Source of the DNA: Pustulibacterium marinum
Lineage (GTDB): Bacteria; Bacteroidota; Bacteroidia; Flavobacteriales; Flavobacteriaceae
Assembly (NCBI RefSeq): GCF_900116665.1
Contig: NZ_FPBK01000002.1
Coordinates: forward strand, 240,360 to 304,359
Direction: 5' to 3'
DNA: 64,000 bases
Numbering within the stretch: the stretch's first letter is position 1; every line of letters starts with the position of its first letter. Under the pieces are notes generated by a model. That model searched no databases. It had not been told where the DNA came from and saw only the letters and a list, made by a program, of their open reading frames with translations. The position numbers and the translations under genes are program-made. This document shows positions 33,139 through 42,131 of this stretch, one piece after another.

Positions 33139-34428
33139 TTAATTGATGATTACTTGATATTGAAGCACAACTTGTCCTTTTCTGCTTTTTTTTGAAATGA
33201 TACCACTTGATTGTTCTTCAAAAATGGGACGTGATTGATATCCTAAAGATAGCTTACTGGAATGACCATTAAAATACCAATTGATACCAGCGTCATATAC
33301 GGTAACAGGATCTGCAAGAGCATCAAAATTTGAATGCTGAATGGCGATATTTGGTTGAAGCTGTCCTCTGTATGAAGTAGATCCAAGCATGTTTTTTCCT
33401 AGAAGATAACCAAATTGTAAAAACCACGTGTTTCCGGTCCCATTCATTGGGTAATCATTCCCAGAACCATTGAAGGACGTACCACCGTCAGTATAGTCGT
33501 TTGCTCCCACATTGCGTACATAATCTTTTCCAAAATTGGTGTCATAATATCCTAGATAGAAGGTAAGTGCTGTGGCTTTTTCTATGTTTAAAGGCGTGTC
33601 ATAAAATATTTCTGCTGCCCAGTTCTTAAAATCATACAGTTGTTCTTCGCCGTTTTCAAGTCGGGACATCATTTTTGGTTCGTACAAAGCTCCAATTCCA
33701 ATATTTAGAAGTCTTTTTTTACCTAGATATGTGCTGTTGCCTCCACTATACGCGGTTTGATTACTTTCATTTTCTAAAACTTCGTATTTCACATAAGCAG
33801 ATGAGCGCATTCTGGGATTATTCAAGGCATAATCTGTAATACCTTCTTGTGCTACTACACCATATTTTACAGGTTTTTTTAAAGATAGGACGTAGTCAAA
33901 TTTACCGATTTGTCCTTTTGCCCAAATACCAAAACCTCTACCTACATCATCATTTTTATTTACACTAAGTAGCGAATACAAAGGCGCATCTACAGCCATT
34001 AATGTTCCTGAATTTCTAACCAAGTTTCTGCTTAAACCTTCCCAAGCATTTTTTCCAATACCTATTGCAAACTCAGGGGCAAATGTATATTCAGCATTTA
34101 AATCTAATACACCAAATCGCCATTCTTTTTCAGTAGCTATATTTACATTGTTACCACCAAATAAACCATATACGAAGAGCTTAGGAGTTAATTGAGCTTT
34201 AAGATTAATTCTAATTCTGCGTATGGAAAAATCTACTCCATTATCGGTAAGTTCTCCATTTACGGTAGTACCGGGATTCATATCCATATACCGAGCCCAA
34301 AACATAGCTCTTACAGAACCTTTTATGTAGGTTTTACCAGTTTCGTCTAAATTCAACTTTAACTTTGGACTTTGCGAGTAGGAAACGGAAAGAATTAAAA
34401 AACAACTTAGAATAGTAAGTAATCTCAT
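33139..34428 (-). CDS. Outer-membrane porin (OprO/P-like)
   Basis: The 429-residue protein has a signal peptide (1-18, ending SYS before QSP). It is followed by an antiparallel beta-barrel with alternating hydrophobic residues and an aromatic C-terminus (KGQVVLQYQVIIN). The segments DFSIRRIRINLKAQLTPKLFVYGLFGGNN and FAIGIGKNAWEGLSRNLVRNSG are typical of phosphate-selective-porin-like proteins of Bacteroidota. It is probably an outer-membrane channel for the compound handled by the neighbouring dehydrogenase and symporter. A perfect 16-bp palindrome lies 76 bp upstream of the start, suggesting control by a dimeric regulator. Confidence 0.85.
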   Translation of the reverse strand: MRLLTILSCFLILSVSYSQSPKLKLNLDETGKTYIKGSVRAMFWARYMDMNPGTTVNGELTDNGVDFSIRRIRINLKAQLTPKLFVYGLFGGNNVNIATEKEWRFGVLDLNAEYTFAPEFAIGIGKNAWEGLSRNLVRNSGTLMAVDAPLYSLLSVNKNDDVGRGFGIWAKGQIGKFDYVLSLKKPVKYGVVAQEGITDYALNNPRMRSSAYVKYEVLENESNQTAYSGGNSTYLGKKRLLNIGIGALYEPKMMSRLENGEEQLYDFKNWAAEIFYDTPLNIEKATALTFYLGYYDTNFGKDYVRNVGANDYTDGGTSFNGSGNDYPMNGTGNTWFLQFGYLLGKNMLGSTSYRGQLQPNIAIQHSNFDALADPVTVYDAGINWYFNGHSSKLSLGYQSRPIFEEQSSGIISKKSRKGQVVLQYQVIIN

Positions 34429-34503
34429 GTGTTATATTTCTATAATTACAGCATAAAATTAGTAGTAATTGATGTTTGAGACTAGTATTTTGAATTGTTT
34501 TTT

Positions 34504-34519
34504 ACTGACAATTGTCAGT
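34504..34519. promoter_or_regulatory. Perfect 16-bp palindrome upstream of the porin gene
   Basis: ACTGACAATTGTCAGT is identical on both strands, lies 76 bp before the porin ATG and 28 bp after the Gfo/Idh stop, and is embedded in T/A tracts. It looks like the operator of a dimeric regulator (MarR, GntR or TetR type). As a terminator it is poor for the minus-strand genes, because A residues follow it on that strand. Confidence 0.55.
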
Positions 34520-34546
34520 GATTTTTTGAGCTGAATTCTTGCAAAA

Positions 34547-35533
34547 TTAAATATCATATTGCAAGCCAATTTCGCTCCTTACAGTATCTAATAACTGTAT
34601 TAATTTACGGCTCAATTCAAAATTCATGATAGGACTTTCCGTAGCTCCTTCTAATAATAATGAGCCAAAATGTGCTACTTCAAAATTGTATCCTATTGTG
34701 GTATAATCAAAATCTAAAGTTTCCGTAGTACCATCATTAGATTTTAAAGTAACCGTACTAGGTTCGTGAAATCTACTGTTTAAGAGAACGGTTCCGTTTT
34801 CACAAACAATGGTAGCTTCTGTAGCTGTTTTTTCTAGTAGGGTGCTTTTTAATTTTGCTACAATATCATTGTTATATTGAAAGTTCATTTCGCATACACT
34901 GTCTGCTCCGGTTTCAAAAAACTGAGCCGTTGCGTTAATTTTTTTAGGCATTCCTAAGATGGAAAGTGCTGCAAAAATAGGGTAGATGCCTATGTCTAAT
35001 AATCCGCCACCTCCGAGGGATTTATTTAAAAGTCTACTGGATGGATCAAGTTCTGCTACAAAACCAAAATCTGCTTCTAAACTTTTAATAGAGCCAAAGG
35101 TTTCATTTTTAAGAAAATTAAGTACATATTGATAATGTGGTAAAAAGTATGTCCACATGGCTTCCATAAGAAGTACTTTTTTACTTTGTGCAATTGAAAT
35201 CATTTCTTCAACCTCATTTGCGTGCATAGCAAATGGTTTTTCACAAAGCACTGCTTTTCCGTGCTCTAAACATAGTTTCGTAGCAGTTGCATGATGCGTA
35301 TGAGGAACGGCTATGTAAACAGCATCTACGTGTGGGTCTTTCACCATTTCTTCATAAGATCCGTAACTTTTTTCGAAACCAAATTCTTTTGAGAAAGAGG
35401 TAGCTTTGTCAAAAGACCGCGAAGCAACTGCATATTTTTGTGCGTTGGTTACTACGGTAAGGTCTGTTGCGAATTTTTTTGCAATTTTTCCGGCACCGAG
35501 AATTGCCCAGTTTACAGTTGTTTTTTTGTTCAT
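34547..35533 (-). CDS. Gfo/Idh/MocA-family oxidoreductase
   Basis: The 328-residue NAD(P)-dependent dehydrogenase carries the Rossmann loop GAGKIAKKFA and the signature CEKPFA (catalytic Lys). Its C-terminal beta-sheet domain holds HEPS and GGGLLDIGIYPIFAAL. Members oxidise sugars, inositols or sugar acids; the substrate is not set by the sequence. The ATG overlaps the symporter stop by 4 bp, so it is translated with the transporter, which supports intracellular oxidation of the imported compound. Confidence 0.92.
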   Translation of the reverse strand: MNKKTTVNWAILGAGKIAKKFATDLTVVTNAQKYAVASRSFDKATSFSKEFGFEKSYGSYEEMVKDPHVDAVYIAVPHTHHATATKLCLEHGKAVLCEKPFAMHANEVEEMISIAQSKKVLLMEAMWTYFLPHYQYVLNFLKNETFGSIKSLEADFGFVAELDPSSRLLNKSLGGGGLLDIGIYPIFAALSILGMPKKINATAQFFETGADSVCEMNFQYNNDIVAKLKSTLLEKTATEATIVCENGTVLLNSRFHEPSTVTLKSNDGTTETLDFDYTTIGYNFEVAHFGSLLLEGATESPIMNFELSRKLIQLLDTVRSEIGLQYDI

Positions 35534-37251
35534 GCGATCTGTTTTTTAGGTAAAATGAATTGTAAAATAGTGGCTAATAGGATTACAATAACGCAACCGT
35601 AGAAGTTAAGCCATAAAAATCCTAATTTTTCTTGTCCTGCAGGATGTATGTGTATGGCGAAATACCAAATAGCAATGATAATCACCTGTGTAAGCAATGC
35701 TGCTATGAAGGTTGCATTTCCTTTAATAAATTTAAAAAAGAATGCAATTAAAAATATACCAAGAACATTTCCATAGAAAATAGATCCAATGATGTTCACC
35801 AATTGAATTAAGTTTTCAACCAAGGAACCATAGCTAGCAAATAGAATGGCAATGATACCCCATAAAAGAGTGAAACCTTGAGAGGCTCTTAAAAAATGGT
35901 TTTCAGTTTTTTCAGATTTTAAATTACGCTTGTAAATGTCCATGGTTGTGATGGTTCCTAGCGCGTTCAATTCAGATGCAGTAGAAGACATGGCGGCAGA
36001 TAAAATCATAGCCAGTAGTAAACCTACTAACCCGGTTGGTAAATTATTCAGAATAAAATGAATAAATACATAATCTTTGTCGTTGGTTTCGAGGGTAGGA
36101 TCTACTTTTTCTATTATTTCTCTTGCTTCCTCTCTGCGTTGTAACTCTTCTTTATTTAACTGAATAATTCGATTTTTTGCAGCCATCGTAGCATCATACT
36201 CTTTAATGTCTAAAGCCGCACTAAATTCATCCTGTGCAATTTTCTTTTCTACTTCTGCTAGCCTATGTTCTGCTTCCAGTTTTATGTAATCATTTTTATA
36301 TTTTGATTGCATTACTTCTTGGTAAGCAGCCGGATTAAAATTAAGTGGAGAATGATTGTATTGATAAAACACAAAAACCATGACTCCAACAAGCAGTATG
36401 AAAAATTGCATTGGTATTTTAAGAAGTCCATTGAAAATAAGTCCAAGCTGACTTTCTCGAACAGATTTTCCCGAAAGGTAGCGCTGTACCTGGCTTTGAT
36501 CAGTTCCGAAATACGCTAGCATTAAGAAAAAACCTCCTGTAATTCCACTCCAAAAGGTATATCTACTTTCGGTATTGAATGAAAAATCAAGTATCTTCAG
36601 TTTGTTGTTTGCGCCGGCAACTTTTAGTGCTTTACCAAAATCAATATCATTGGGTAAATAGTTGAGAATGATAAAAAATGCAGTAAACATACCTAGCATA
36701 ATGACAAACATTTGCTGTTTTTGAGTCACACTTACAGCTTTTGTACCTCCGGAAACTGTATAAATTATAACGAGTACACCTATAATTAAATTTAAAGTTT
36801 TTAAATCCCAGTTTAAAACAGCCGATAAAATAATAGAAGGCGCATAAATGGTAATTCCTGCAGCAAGCCCACGTTGAATGAGAAATAAAACCGCTGCTAG
36901 CGAACGAGTTTTAAGATCAAATCTTTTTTCAAGAAATTCGTAAGCCGTGTAAACTTTTAATTTATGATAAATAGGGATAAATACCATACAAATAACAATG
37001 GTAGCTAGTGGCAGTCCAAAGTAAAACTGAACAAATCCCATACCATCGTGAAAAGCTTGTCCAGGTGTTGAAAGAAACGTAATAGCACTCGCTTGGGTAG
37101 CCATTACAGACAACCCTATGGTGTACCATTTAGCTTCTTTATTTCCTAAAATATAATCATCTACATTTTTACTTCCACGGCTTTTTAAATAGCCATAAAT
37201 AACAATAAAAGCGAGTGTGCCGGCAAGTATAATCCAATCTATAATTTCCAT
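35530..37251 (-). CDS. Sodium:solute symporter
   Basis: The 573-residue SSS-family transporter has about 14 transmembrane helices. Family motifs seen: QASAITFLSTPGQAFHDGMGF, YFGTDQSQVQRYLSGKS (sodium site) and LVGLLLAMILSAAMSSTASELNALGTITTMDIYK. An inserted hydrophilic, helix-rich segment of about 90 residues (roughly 305-390: YQEVMQSKYKN to EKVDPTLETNDK) lies between membrane helices. It probably imports a sugar, amino sugar or related solute with sodium. It starts 2 bp after the 33-codon microprotein gene and overlaps the Gfo/Idh gene by 4 bp. Confidence 0.92.
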   Translation of the reverse strand: MEIIDWIILAGTLAFIVIYGYLKSRGSKNVDDYILGNKEAKWYTIGLSVMATQASAITFLSTPGQAFHDGMGFVQFYFGLPLATIVICMVFIPIYHKLKVYTAYEFLEKRFDLKTRSLAAVLFLIQRGLAAGITIYAPSIILSAVLNWDLKTLNLIIGVLVIIYTVSGGTKAVSVTQKQQMFVIMLGMFTAFFIILNYLPNDIDFGKALKVAGANNKLKILDFSFNTESRYTFWSGITGGFFLMLAYFGTDQSQVQRYLSGKSVRESQLGLIFNGLLKIPMQFFILLVGVMVFVFYQYNHSPLNFNPAAYQEVMQSKYKNDYIKLEAEHRLAEVEKKIAQDEFSAALDIKEYDATMAAKNRIIQLNKEELQRREEAREIIEKVDPTLETNDKDYVFIHFILNNLPTGLVGLLLAMILSAAMSSTASELNALGTITTMDIYKRNLKSEKTENHFLRASQGFTLLWGIIAILFASYGSLVENLIQLVNIIGSIFYGNVLGIFLIAFFFKFIKGNATFIAALLTQVIIIAIWYFAIHIHPAGQEKLGFLWLNFYGCVIVILLATILQFILPKKQIA

Positions 37252-37253
37252 AA

Positions 37254-37355
37254 CTAGCTATTGCTTACCATAATGATATAAAAGACTATAAAGTAGAAGA
37301 TGTTTGCCAATATAACGGCAAAATATATATGATTCCATTTGAATTTGTCAAACAT
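37254..37355 (-). CDS. 33-residue single-pass membrane microprotein
   Basis: This short ORF lies between the PIG-L and symporter genes and is easily missed. It starts MFDKFKWNH, then a hydrophobic helix spans residues 10-29 (ends FYIIMV), followed by SNS and a TAG stop. It begins 2 bp after the PIG-L stop and ends 2 bp before the symporter ATG, so all three are tightly packed. The positive N-terminus (2 Lys, 1 Asp) and one helix suggest an N-in membrane peptide. By analogy, some SSS transporters work with small accessory subunits; that this is one is inference. Not a recognised family. Confidence 0.75.
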   Translation of the reverse strand: MFDKFKWNHIYFAVILANIFYFIVFYIIMVSNS

Positions 37356-37357
37356 TG

Positions 37358-39880
37358 TTATCCTTTTATTTTATCTTTAGGAAGTTCACTTTTACCAACC
37401 GAAATAAGATTGGTGAACAATTTAAAAGCACCAGGAACGCCAGCTGGAAGTTCTCTGAAAAAGCTTAATCCTGTATAAATATAATATCCTTCTCCATATT
37501 TTGCCACCAAGAGACTACCTTTTTTGGCTTCTTCTCCTTTGTCATGCATAGATAAAATTGGAGTAAAGGCTTCGTCCCAGCTATTTGGGAAATACAACCC
37601 GCGTTCCTGCGTCCATCCATCAAAATCTTTTTGAGTGATCTTATTTGGAAAATTTAGAATAGGACTATCTTTTTCAAGAAATGTTACTGTCGCATTTTCA
37701 TCTGTAACTCTATCATATGACAAACTCATTTTATACGGGGTCAAATGATCTGTAAGTAATCTTCTGTTGGTGTTGTATTGTGCAATTACAGTTCCTCCAT
37801 TTTTAACATACGATTCTAGAAATTGTTGTTTATATGGAAGTGTATTGACAGTATTATAAGCTCGAATTCCTATAACAATTGCATCGTACTGTGAAAGGTT
37901 GCCTTCTGTAATTAGTTCAGGATCAATTATTGAAACAAAATATCCTATTTCCTGAAGACTTTCTGGTATTTTATCACCCGCTCCTGCTATGTAACCAATA
38001 TGTTCTCCAGCTTTATCAATATTCAAACGAACAATTTTGGAAGTGGCTGGCAATAAGACCGATTGTTTCGGAATATGATCATAATCTATTGTAACTAGTT
38101 TTTTATCATATTGCTGATTGTTGATAGTAACAATAGGTTGTACACTCCCCACGCTTTCTTGTTTTGGAGGTGTCACAGAAAACTTTAGTTGTTGTATGTC
38201 ATTTTTCTCATTGATTGAAAAAGCAATTTCTTTTGGGAATACTTCCCATTCCTTTGGAATAGATAAGGAAACAACTCCTTCAGTATGATCTTTCCCAGCT
38301 CTTACGGTAACTTCAATTTCTTGTGTATCAGAATTTGAAAAAATGATCACATCTTTGGCAATGGATGCTGTTACTTCCGGAAGTATATGAAATGGTTCAA
38401 AAGTTTCACCTTTATCAGGATAAACTTTTTTATAGACAACAGATTTTGTGAATGTAATAGGGGTATCATCAATAAGCAGACTTATGGTAGCATTTACTGG
38501 AGCCGGTGTTTCTGGTTTTCCTATTAGTTTTTGTTTATCTACTTTGTACATACCCAATGTACCTTCTTCCATTAACCAGTATGGAGTACTGTATGCACTG
38601 TTTTTTGGAATAGTTACCGAAAAATCAAACGTATTTTCTTGATTATATGGAAGGGATTTTTGAAATGTTTTCGCTTGATTGTCTTTATCAATCGCTACAT
38701 TTTGTAACACAATATTTTGATGACTTCTATTGGTTATTTCAAGTTGAATTGTGGCACTATTACCAGGAGTTACACTTGCATTTACACTATTTGCTTGTAT
38801 ATACAGTCCGCAACATGCCTGAATAATTTGCTTGATTTCGTTAGATTTATAAGTTCTCCAGTAAGAATCTTCTAGGTTTTGAATCAATTTATAAGCTTTC
38901 AAAAGCTCTGAAACATGCGTTTCAGGATGAGAAAAATTAAAATTAGCTTCAACATTTTCTAGAATGTTACCAATAGCTTTTCCTCCTTTAACTCTTGTCC
39001 ATGTTGTATTAATGCCGCTAAATAAATCTTCTTCGTTAGAAGGCATTTCACCTTTAATCAATTCTAAATATTCAGTATTGCTTCCTCTTGTTCCTGCAGT
39101 TCCAAAACCTTGACAACGATGTTGAGATCTACTTAAACCGGCAATTTCGCCATTACTTTTTCCTTTTAAAGGATAATATACACCATCATCCACAGAAATC
39201 ATTTTAGATTTATCTGCTTTATCAAAAGCTTCTTTGCTTCCGTAGAACCACCAATTGGTATTGAAAAACATACGTTTTGGTTGCCAGGTTTCTGTGTATT
39301 GTAATTGATCTGGAAAAGCTTTTGGATCATTTACTTTATCAAAGGCTGTAACACTTAAAATTGCCGAGGTAGTATGGTGTCCGTGCGTAGTTCCCGGAGT
39401 TCTATGGTCAAAACGATTGATGATAATGTCTGGTTTGAAATTTCTCATGGTCCAAACTACATCTGCAAGTACATCATCTTCATTCCAAAATTCCAACGTT
39501 TCACTTGGGTGTTTTGAATATCCAAAATCATTTGCTCTTGAAAAAAACTGTTCTCCACCATCTACTCGACGTGCTGCTAATAATTCTTCGGTACGCAATA
39601 CACCAAGTAATTCTCTTAATTCGGTTCCAATTAAATTTTGTCCACCATCACCGCGTGTAAGTGATAAATAACCTGTTCTTGCTTTTGTATGGTTAGATAA
39701 GTATGCAATTAAAGCGGTGTTTTCATCATCGGGATGTGCAGCAACATAAAGTGCAGTTCCCAGAAAATTAAGCTTTTGTATCTGTTCGTAAATTTCTGAA
39801 GCATTATAAGTGGTAGGCTTTTGTGCAAATGATAGGGAGGTAAAGGTAAAAGATATAACAATAGCCAGTATTTTTCGCAT
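37358..39880 (-). CDS. Secreted PIG-L (LmbE)-family deacetylase with C-terminal accessory domains
   Basis: The 840-residue protein has a signal peptide (1-18, ending SFA before QKP). A PIG-L N-acetylglucosaminyl deacetylase domain covers about 39-290, with the zinc motif AHPDDE (48-53) and the distal GTTHGHHTTS. After it come a beta-rich NEW3/CARDB-like segment (about 350-600) and a C-terminal domain resembling class I amidotransferase/ThuA folds (DAIVIGIRAYNT, YVKNGGTVIAQYNTNRR). It probably removes N-acyl groups from amino-sugar conjugates in the periplasm. It heads the PIG-L, microprotein, symporter and Gfo/Idh unit. Confidence 0.9.
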   Translation of the reverse strand: MRKILAIVISFTFTSLSFAQKPTTYNASEIYEQIQKLNFLGTALYVAAHPDDENTALIAYLSNHTKARTGYLSLTRGDGGQNLIGTELRELLGVLRTEELLAARRVDGGEQFFSRANDFGYSKHPSETLEFWNEDDVLADVVWTMRNFKPDIIINRFDHRTPGTTHGHHTTSAILSVTAFDKVNDPKAFPDQLQYTETWQPKRMFFNTNWWFYGSKEAFDKADKSKMISVDDGVYYPLKGKSNGEIAGLSRSQHRCQGFGTAGTRGSNTEYLELIKGEMPSNEEDLFSGINTTWTRVKGGKAIGNILENVEANFNFSHPETHVSELLKAYKLIQNLEDSYWRTYKSNEIKQIIQACCGLYIQANSVNASVTPGNSATIQLEITNRSHQNIVLQNVAIDKDNQAKTFQKSLPYNQENTFDFSVTIPKNSAYSTPYWLMEEGTLGMYKVDKQKLIGKPETPAPVNATISLLIDDTPITFTKSVVYKKVYPDKGETFEPFHILPEVTASIAKDVIIFSNSDTQEIEVTVRAGKDHTEGVVSLSIPKEWEVFPKEIAFSINEKNDIQQLKFSVTPPKQESVGSVQPIVTINNQQYDKKLVTIDYDHIPKQSVLLPATSKIVRLNIDKAGEHIGYIAGAGDKIPESLQEIGYFVSIIDPELITEGNLSQYDAIVIGIRAYNTVNTLPYKQQFLESYVKNGGTVIAQYNTNRRLLTDHLTPYKMSLSYDRVTDENATVTFLEKDSPILNFPNKITQKDFDGWTQERGLYFPNSWDEAFTPILSMHDKGEEAKKGSLLVAKYGEGYYIYTGLSFFRELPAGVPGAFKLFTNLISVGKSELPKDKIKG

Positions 39881-39902
39881 GTTTCGGGTTTTAGTTGATT
39901 TT

Positions 39903-39910
39903 CAAATATA
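39903..39910 (-). promoter_or_regulatory. Promoter -7 element of the PIG-L operon
   Basis: TATATTTG on the minus strand, 22 bp upstream of the PIG-L ATG. No good -33 element is seen at the right distance. Confidence 0.5.
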
Positions 39911-40009
39911 TCAAAAATTATACCCAAAGCAGGTTTCAATTGGTGAATTTTATCTGAACTAAAATGAACTTATCTTTCCTTTAAATTTTAATATCATAAA
40001 GAGTACGGT

Positions 40010-40017
40010 TACTTTTG
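40010..40017 (+). promoter_or_regulatory. Promoter -7 element of psd
   Basis: TACTTTTG matches TAnnTTTG and lies 37 bp before the psd ATG. No clear TTG element accompanies it. Confidence 0.5.
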
Positions 40018-40054
40018 TAATTCAATATCATACCATATCAAAGCCAAAACAACA

Positions 40055-40942
40055 ATGGAAATAAAATACATCAATAGAGCAACCGGAGCTATAGAAACGG
40101 AAAATCCGCCAGCTGTGGGACTTTTAAAATTCTTGTATAAAAATCCTATTGGAACAAAAACTATATTACCGTTTGCCAAGCGAAAATTAATTACGGCTTT
40201 GTTTGGAAAGCGAATGGATAAACCGGCGTCTATTCAAAAAATACAACCCTTTATAGATGCTTTGGGTATAGATATGAGCGAGTCTAAGAAACAGGTTGCT
40301 GAGTTTACCTCGTTTAATGATTTTTTCTACAGAATGCTAAAACCAGGTGCAAGACCTATTGGAAAGGGGTTGGTATCACCGGGTGATGGAAGATTGCTTG
40401 CTTTTGAAAACTTTGAAGATGTACATCACTTTTATGTGAAAGGAAGAAAGTTTACGTTGAAAGAATTTTTAGGAGACGAAGTTTTGGCCAAAAAGTATAA
40501 GAAAGCTTCTATGATTATATTGCGATTAGCACCAAACGATTACCACAGGTATCACTTTCCATATGCAGGAGTTCCTTCTGCAATTCAACCTATAAAGGGA
40601 CATTACTATTCGGTTTCGCCTTATGCTTTAATTCAGAATTTTACAAAAGTATTTTGTGAAAACAAGCGTGAACTGTGTACATTAGAAATTACAGATAAAA
40701 CACCTATGTTAATTCTTCCGGTAGGAGCCACAATGGTGGGGAGTATGCATAGCACCTTTACACCTGAGAAAGCTGTTGAAAAAGGGGAAGAGATGGGGTA
40801 TTTTGCATTTGGAGGATCAACGGTTGTAATGCTTTTTAATTCGAAAGATTTTGAAATTTCACCCGATTTATTAGAAAATACCAAAAACAAATTGGAGACC
40901 TATGTGAAAATGGGAGAAACTATTGGAGTGCCAAAATCATAA
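40055..40942 (+). CDS. psd: Phosphatidylserine decarboxylase proenzyme
   Basis: The 295-residue membrane-associated enzyme decarboxylates phosphatidylserine to phosphatidylethanolamine. It is made as a proenzyme that cuts itself before Ser255 in FAFGGST, creating the pyruvoyl cofactor. This leaves a beta subunit of 254 residues and a short alpha subunit. Other conserved segments are FFYRMLKPGARPI, SPGDGRLLAFE and LAPNDYHRYHFPYAG. The pyruvoyl motif is GGST rather than LGST of E. coli, which is common in this group. It stands alone. Confidence 0.94.
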   Translation: MEIKYINRATGAIETENPPAVGLLKFLYKNPIGTKTILPFAKRKLITALFGKRMDKPASIQKIQPFIDALGIDMSESKKQVAEFTSFNDFFYRMLKPGARPIGKGLVSPGDGRLLAFENFEDVHHFYVKGRKFTLKEFLGDEVLAKKYKKASMIILRLAPNDYHRYHFPYAGVPSAIQPIKGHYYSVSPYALIQNFTKVFCENKRELCTLEITDKTPMLILPVGATMVGSMHSTFTPEKAVEKGEEMGYFAFGGSTVVMLFNSKDFEISPDLLENTKNKLETYVKMGETIGVPKS

Positions 40943-40951
40943 ACGATTCAT

Positions 40952-40990
40952 AAAAAAACATCCCTTTTTATCAATTCAGAAAAAGGGATG
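40952..40990 (-). terminator. Terminator of the heavy-metal efflux operon
   Basis: CATCCCTTTTT (40959-40969) pairs with AAAAAGGGATG (40980-40990). On the minus strand the stem is followed by a T7 tract (40958-40952), so it ends the adaptor transcript; on the plus strand it lacks Ts. Confidence 0.75.
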
Positions 40991-41014
40991 CAAATGAACT
41001 ACTTTCTTTGAGTT

Positions 41015-42127
41015 TTATAAAAAATGAGCTCCTTTTATAAGCACAGTTTTATTTTTGATATTTTCTGGAATAGCTACTTGTGAATCATTGCTTGATAATA
41101 TGGGAAGTGCCGTTTTTTTAAAGTAGTATCCTTCGTTATTTTCAGATATTAAAATAAAAACAAAACGTTTGTCATCTTCATTATTTACTGCTGTTGCTGG
41201 TATTGCAAAAGATTTGCTTGTATTTGTAATGATTTTTGCGTTGACATACATTCCTACTGTAAAATTCATATCTTTTTCATTACGTAAATGACCATGAACT
41301 TTTACCGTTTTATCTTTGGAAATGGTGTTACCTACCAAGTGTACTTGTGCATTAAAGGTACTGTCAGAAGCTTCTAATACTTTAAATTTAATTTCTTGTT
41401 CTTTATGAACGTTTAAAATATCTTTTTCAAAAACATTGAGCTCCAAATGTAAATGATCATTATTTACAATTTCCATGAGCTCATCTGTTGGAGAAACATA
41501 GCTTCCTATACTGTAAGTTAAATTTGCAATAGTCCCGGTAATTGGAGCATATAGATGAATTACTGATGAAAAATTTCCTTTCATAACTTGGTTTGGATTT
41601 AGGTTGAGTAGGCGTATTCTTTTTTCCAATCCATTAAATTTTGCCTTTGCTGCATTGTAATCGCATTTCGCTTTTAAAAAGTTTTTTTCTGAAGTTATTT
41701 GTTCTTCGTAAAGAGTGTTTTGACGCTCATATTCAGATTTTAAGTATTCCAGTTGCTCGCCAATTTCCATATATTCTTGTTGAATATCAATATATTCGGG
41801 GTTTTCTAATGAAAGTAGTAAAGCTCCTCTAGTTACATGGTTTCCAATAAGTAATGGAGATTTTTTAACATATCCTGCCATGAAAGTGCGAACCGAGGCT
41901 CTATTTTGTGGAGGAACATCTATATAGCCATTTGCAGATATATAATTGTCAAATGTAGTTTCTAGTGGTTTTCCCAATTTCATATCATTTGAAGAAAACT
42001 GATCTTTTGTAATGAATATTTCATTAGATTCTGTTTCGTTTGCAGTAGTTTTATTTTCTTTTGTAGAAGAAGATTCTCCGCAAGAAGCTACTATTAAAAG
42101 TAATATGATTGTTGATAGATTTTTCAT
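41015..42127 (-). CDS. Efflux RND periplasmic adaptor (CusB/HlyD type), lipoprotein
   Basis: The 370-residue membrane-fusion protein has a lipoprotein signal (LLLIVASC, lipidated Cys16), a barrel-sandwich/lipoyl half (VRTFMAGYVKKSPLLIGNHVTRGALLLSLENPEY) and a coiled-coil hairpin (about 120-185). The second lipoyl half (IHLYAPITGTIANLTYSIGSYVS) and a beta-barrel domain follow. It links the RND pump to the outer-membrane channel. It starts 4 bp after the fused pump gene. No Met-rich N-terminal metal-binding stretch like that of E. coli CusB is visible. Confidence 0.9.
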   Translation of the reverse strand: MKNLSTIILLLIVASCGESSSTKENKTTANETESNEIFITKDQFSSNDMKLGKPLETTFDNYISANGYIDVPPQNRASVRTFMAGYVKKSPLLIGNHVTRGALLLSLENPEYIDIQQEYMEIGEQLEYLKSEYERQNTLYEEQITSEKNFLKAKCDYNAAKAKFNGLEKRIRLLNLNPNQVMKGNFSSVIHLYAPITGTIANLTYSIGSYVSPTDELMEIVNNDHLHLELNVFEKDILNVHKEQEIKFKVLEASDSTFNAQVHLVGNTISKDKTVKVHGHLRNEKDMNFTVGMYVNAKIITNTSKSFAIPATAVNNEDDKRFVFILISENNEGYYFKKTALPILSSNDSQVAIPENIKNKTVLIKGAHFL

Positions 42128-42131
42128 TTTC

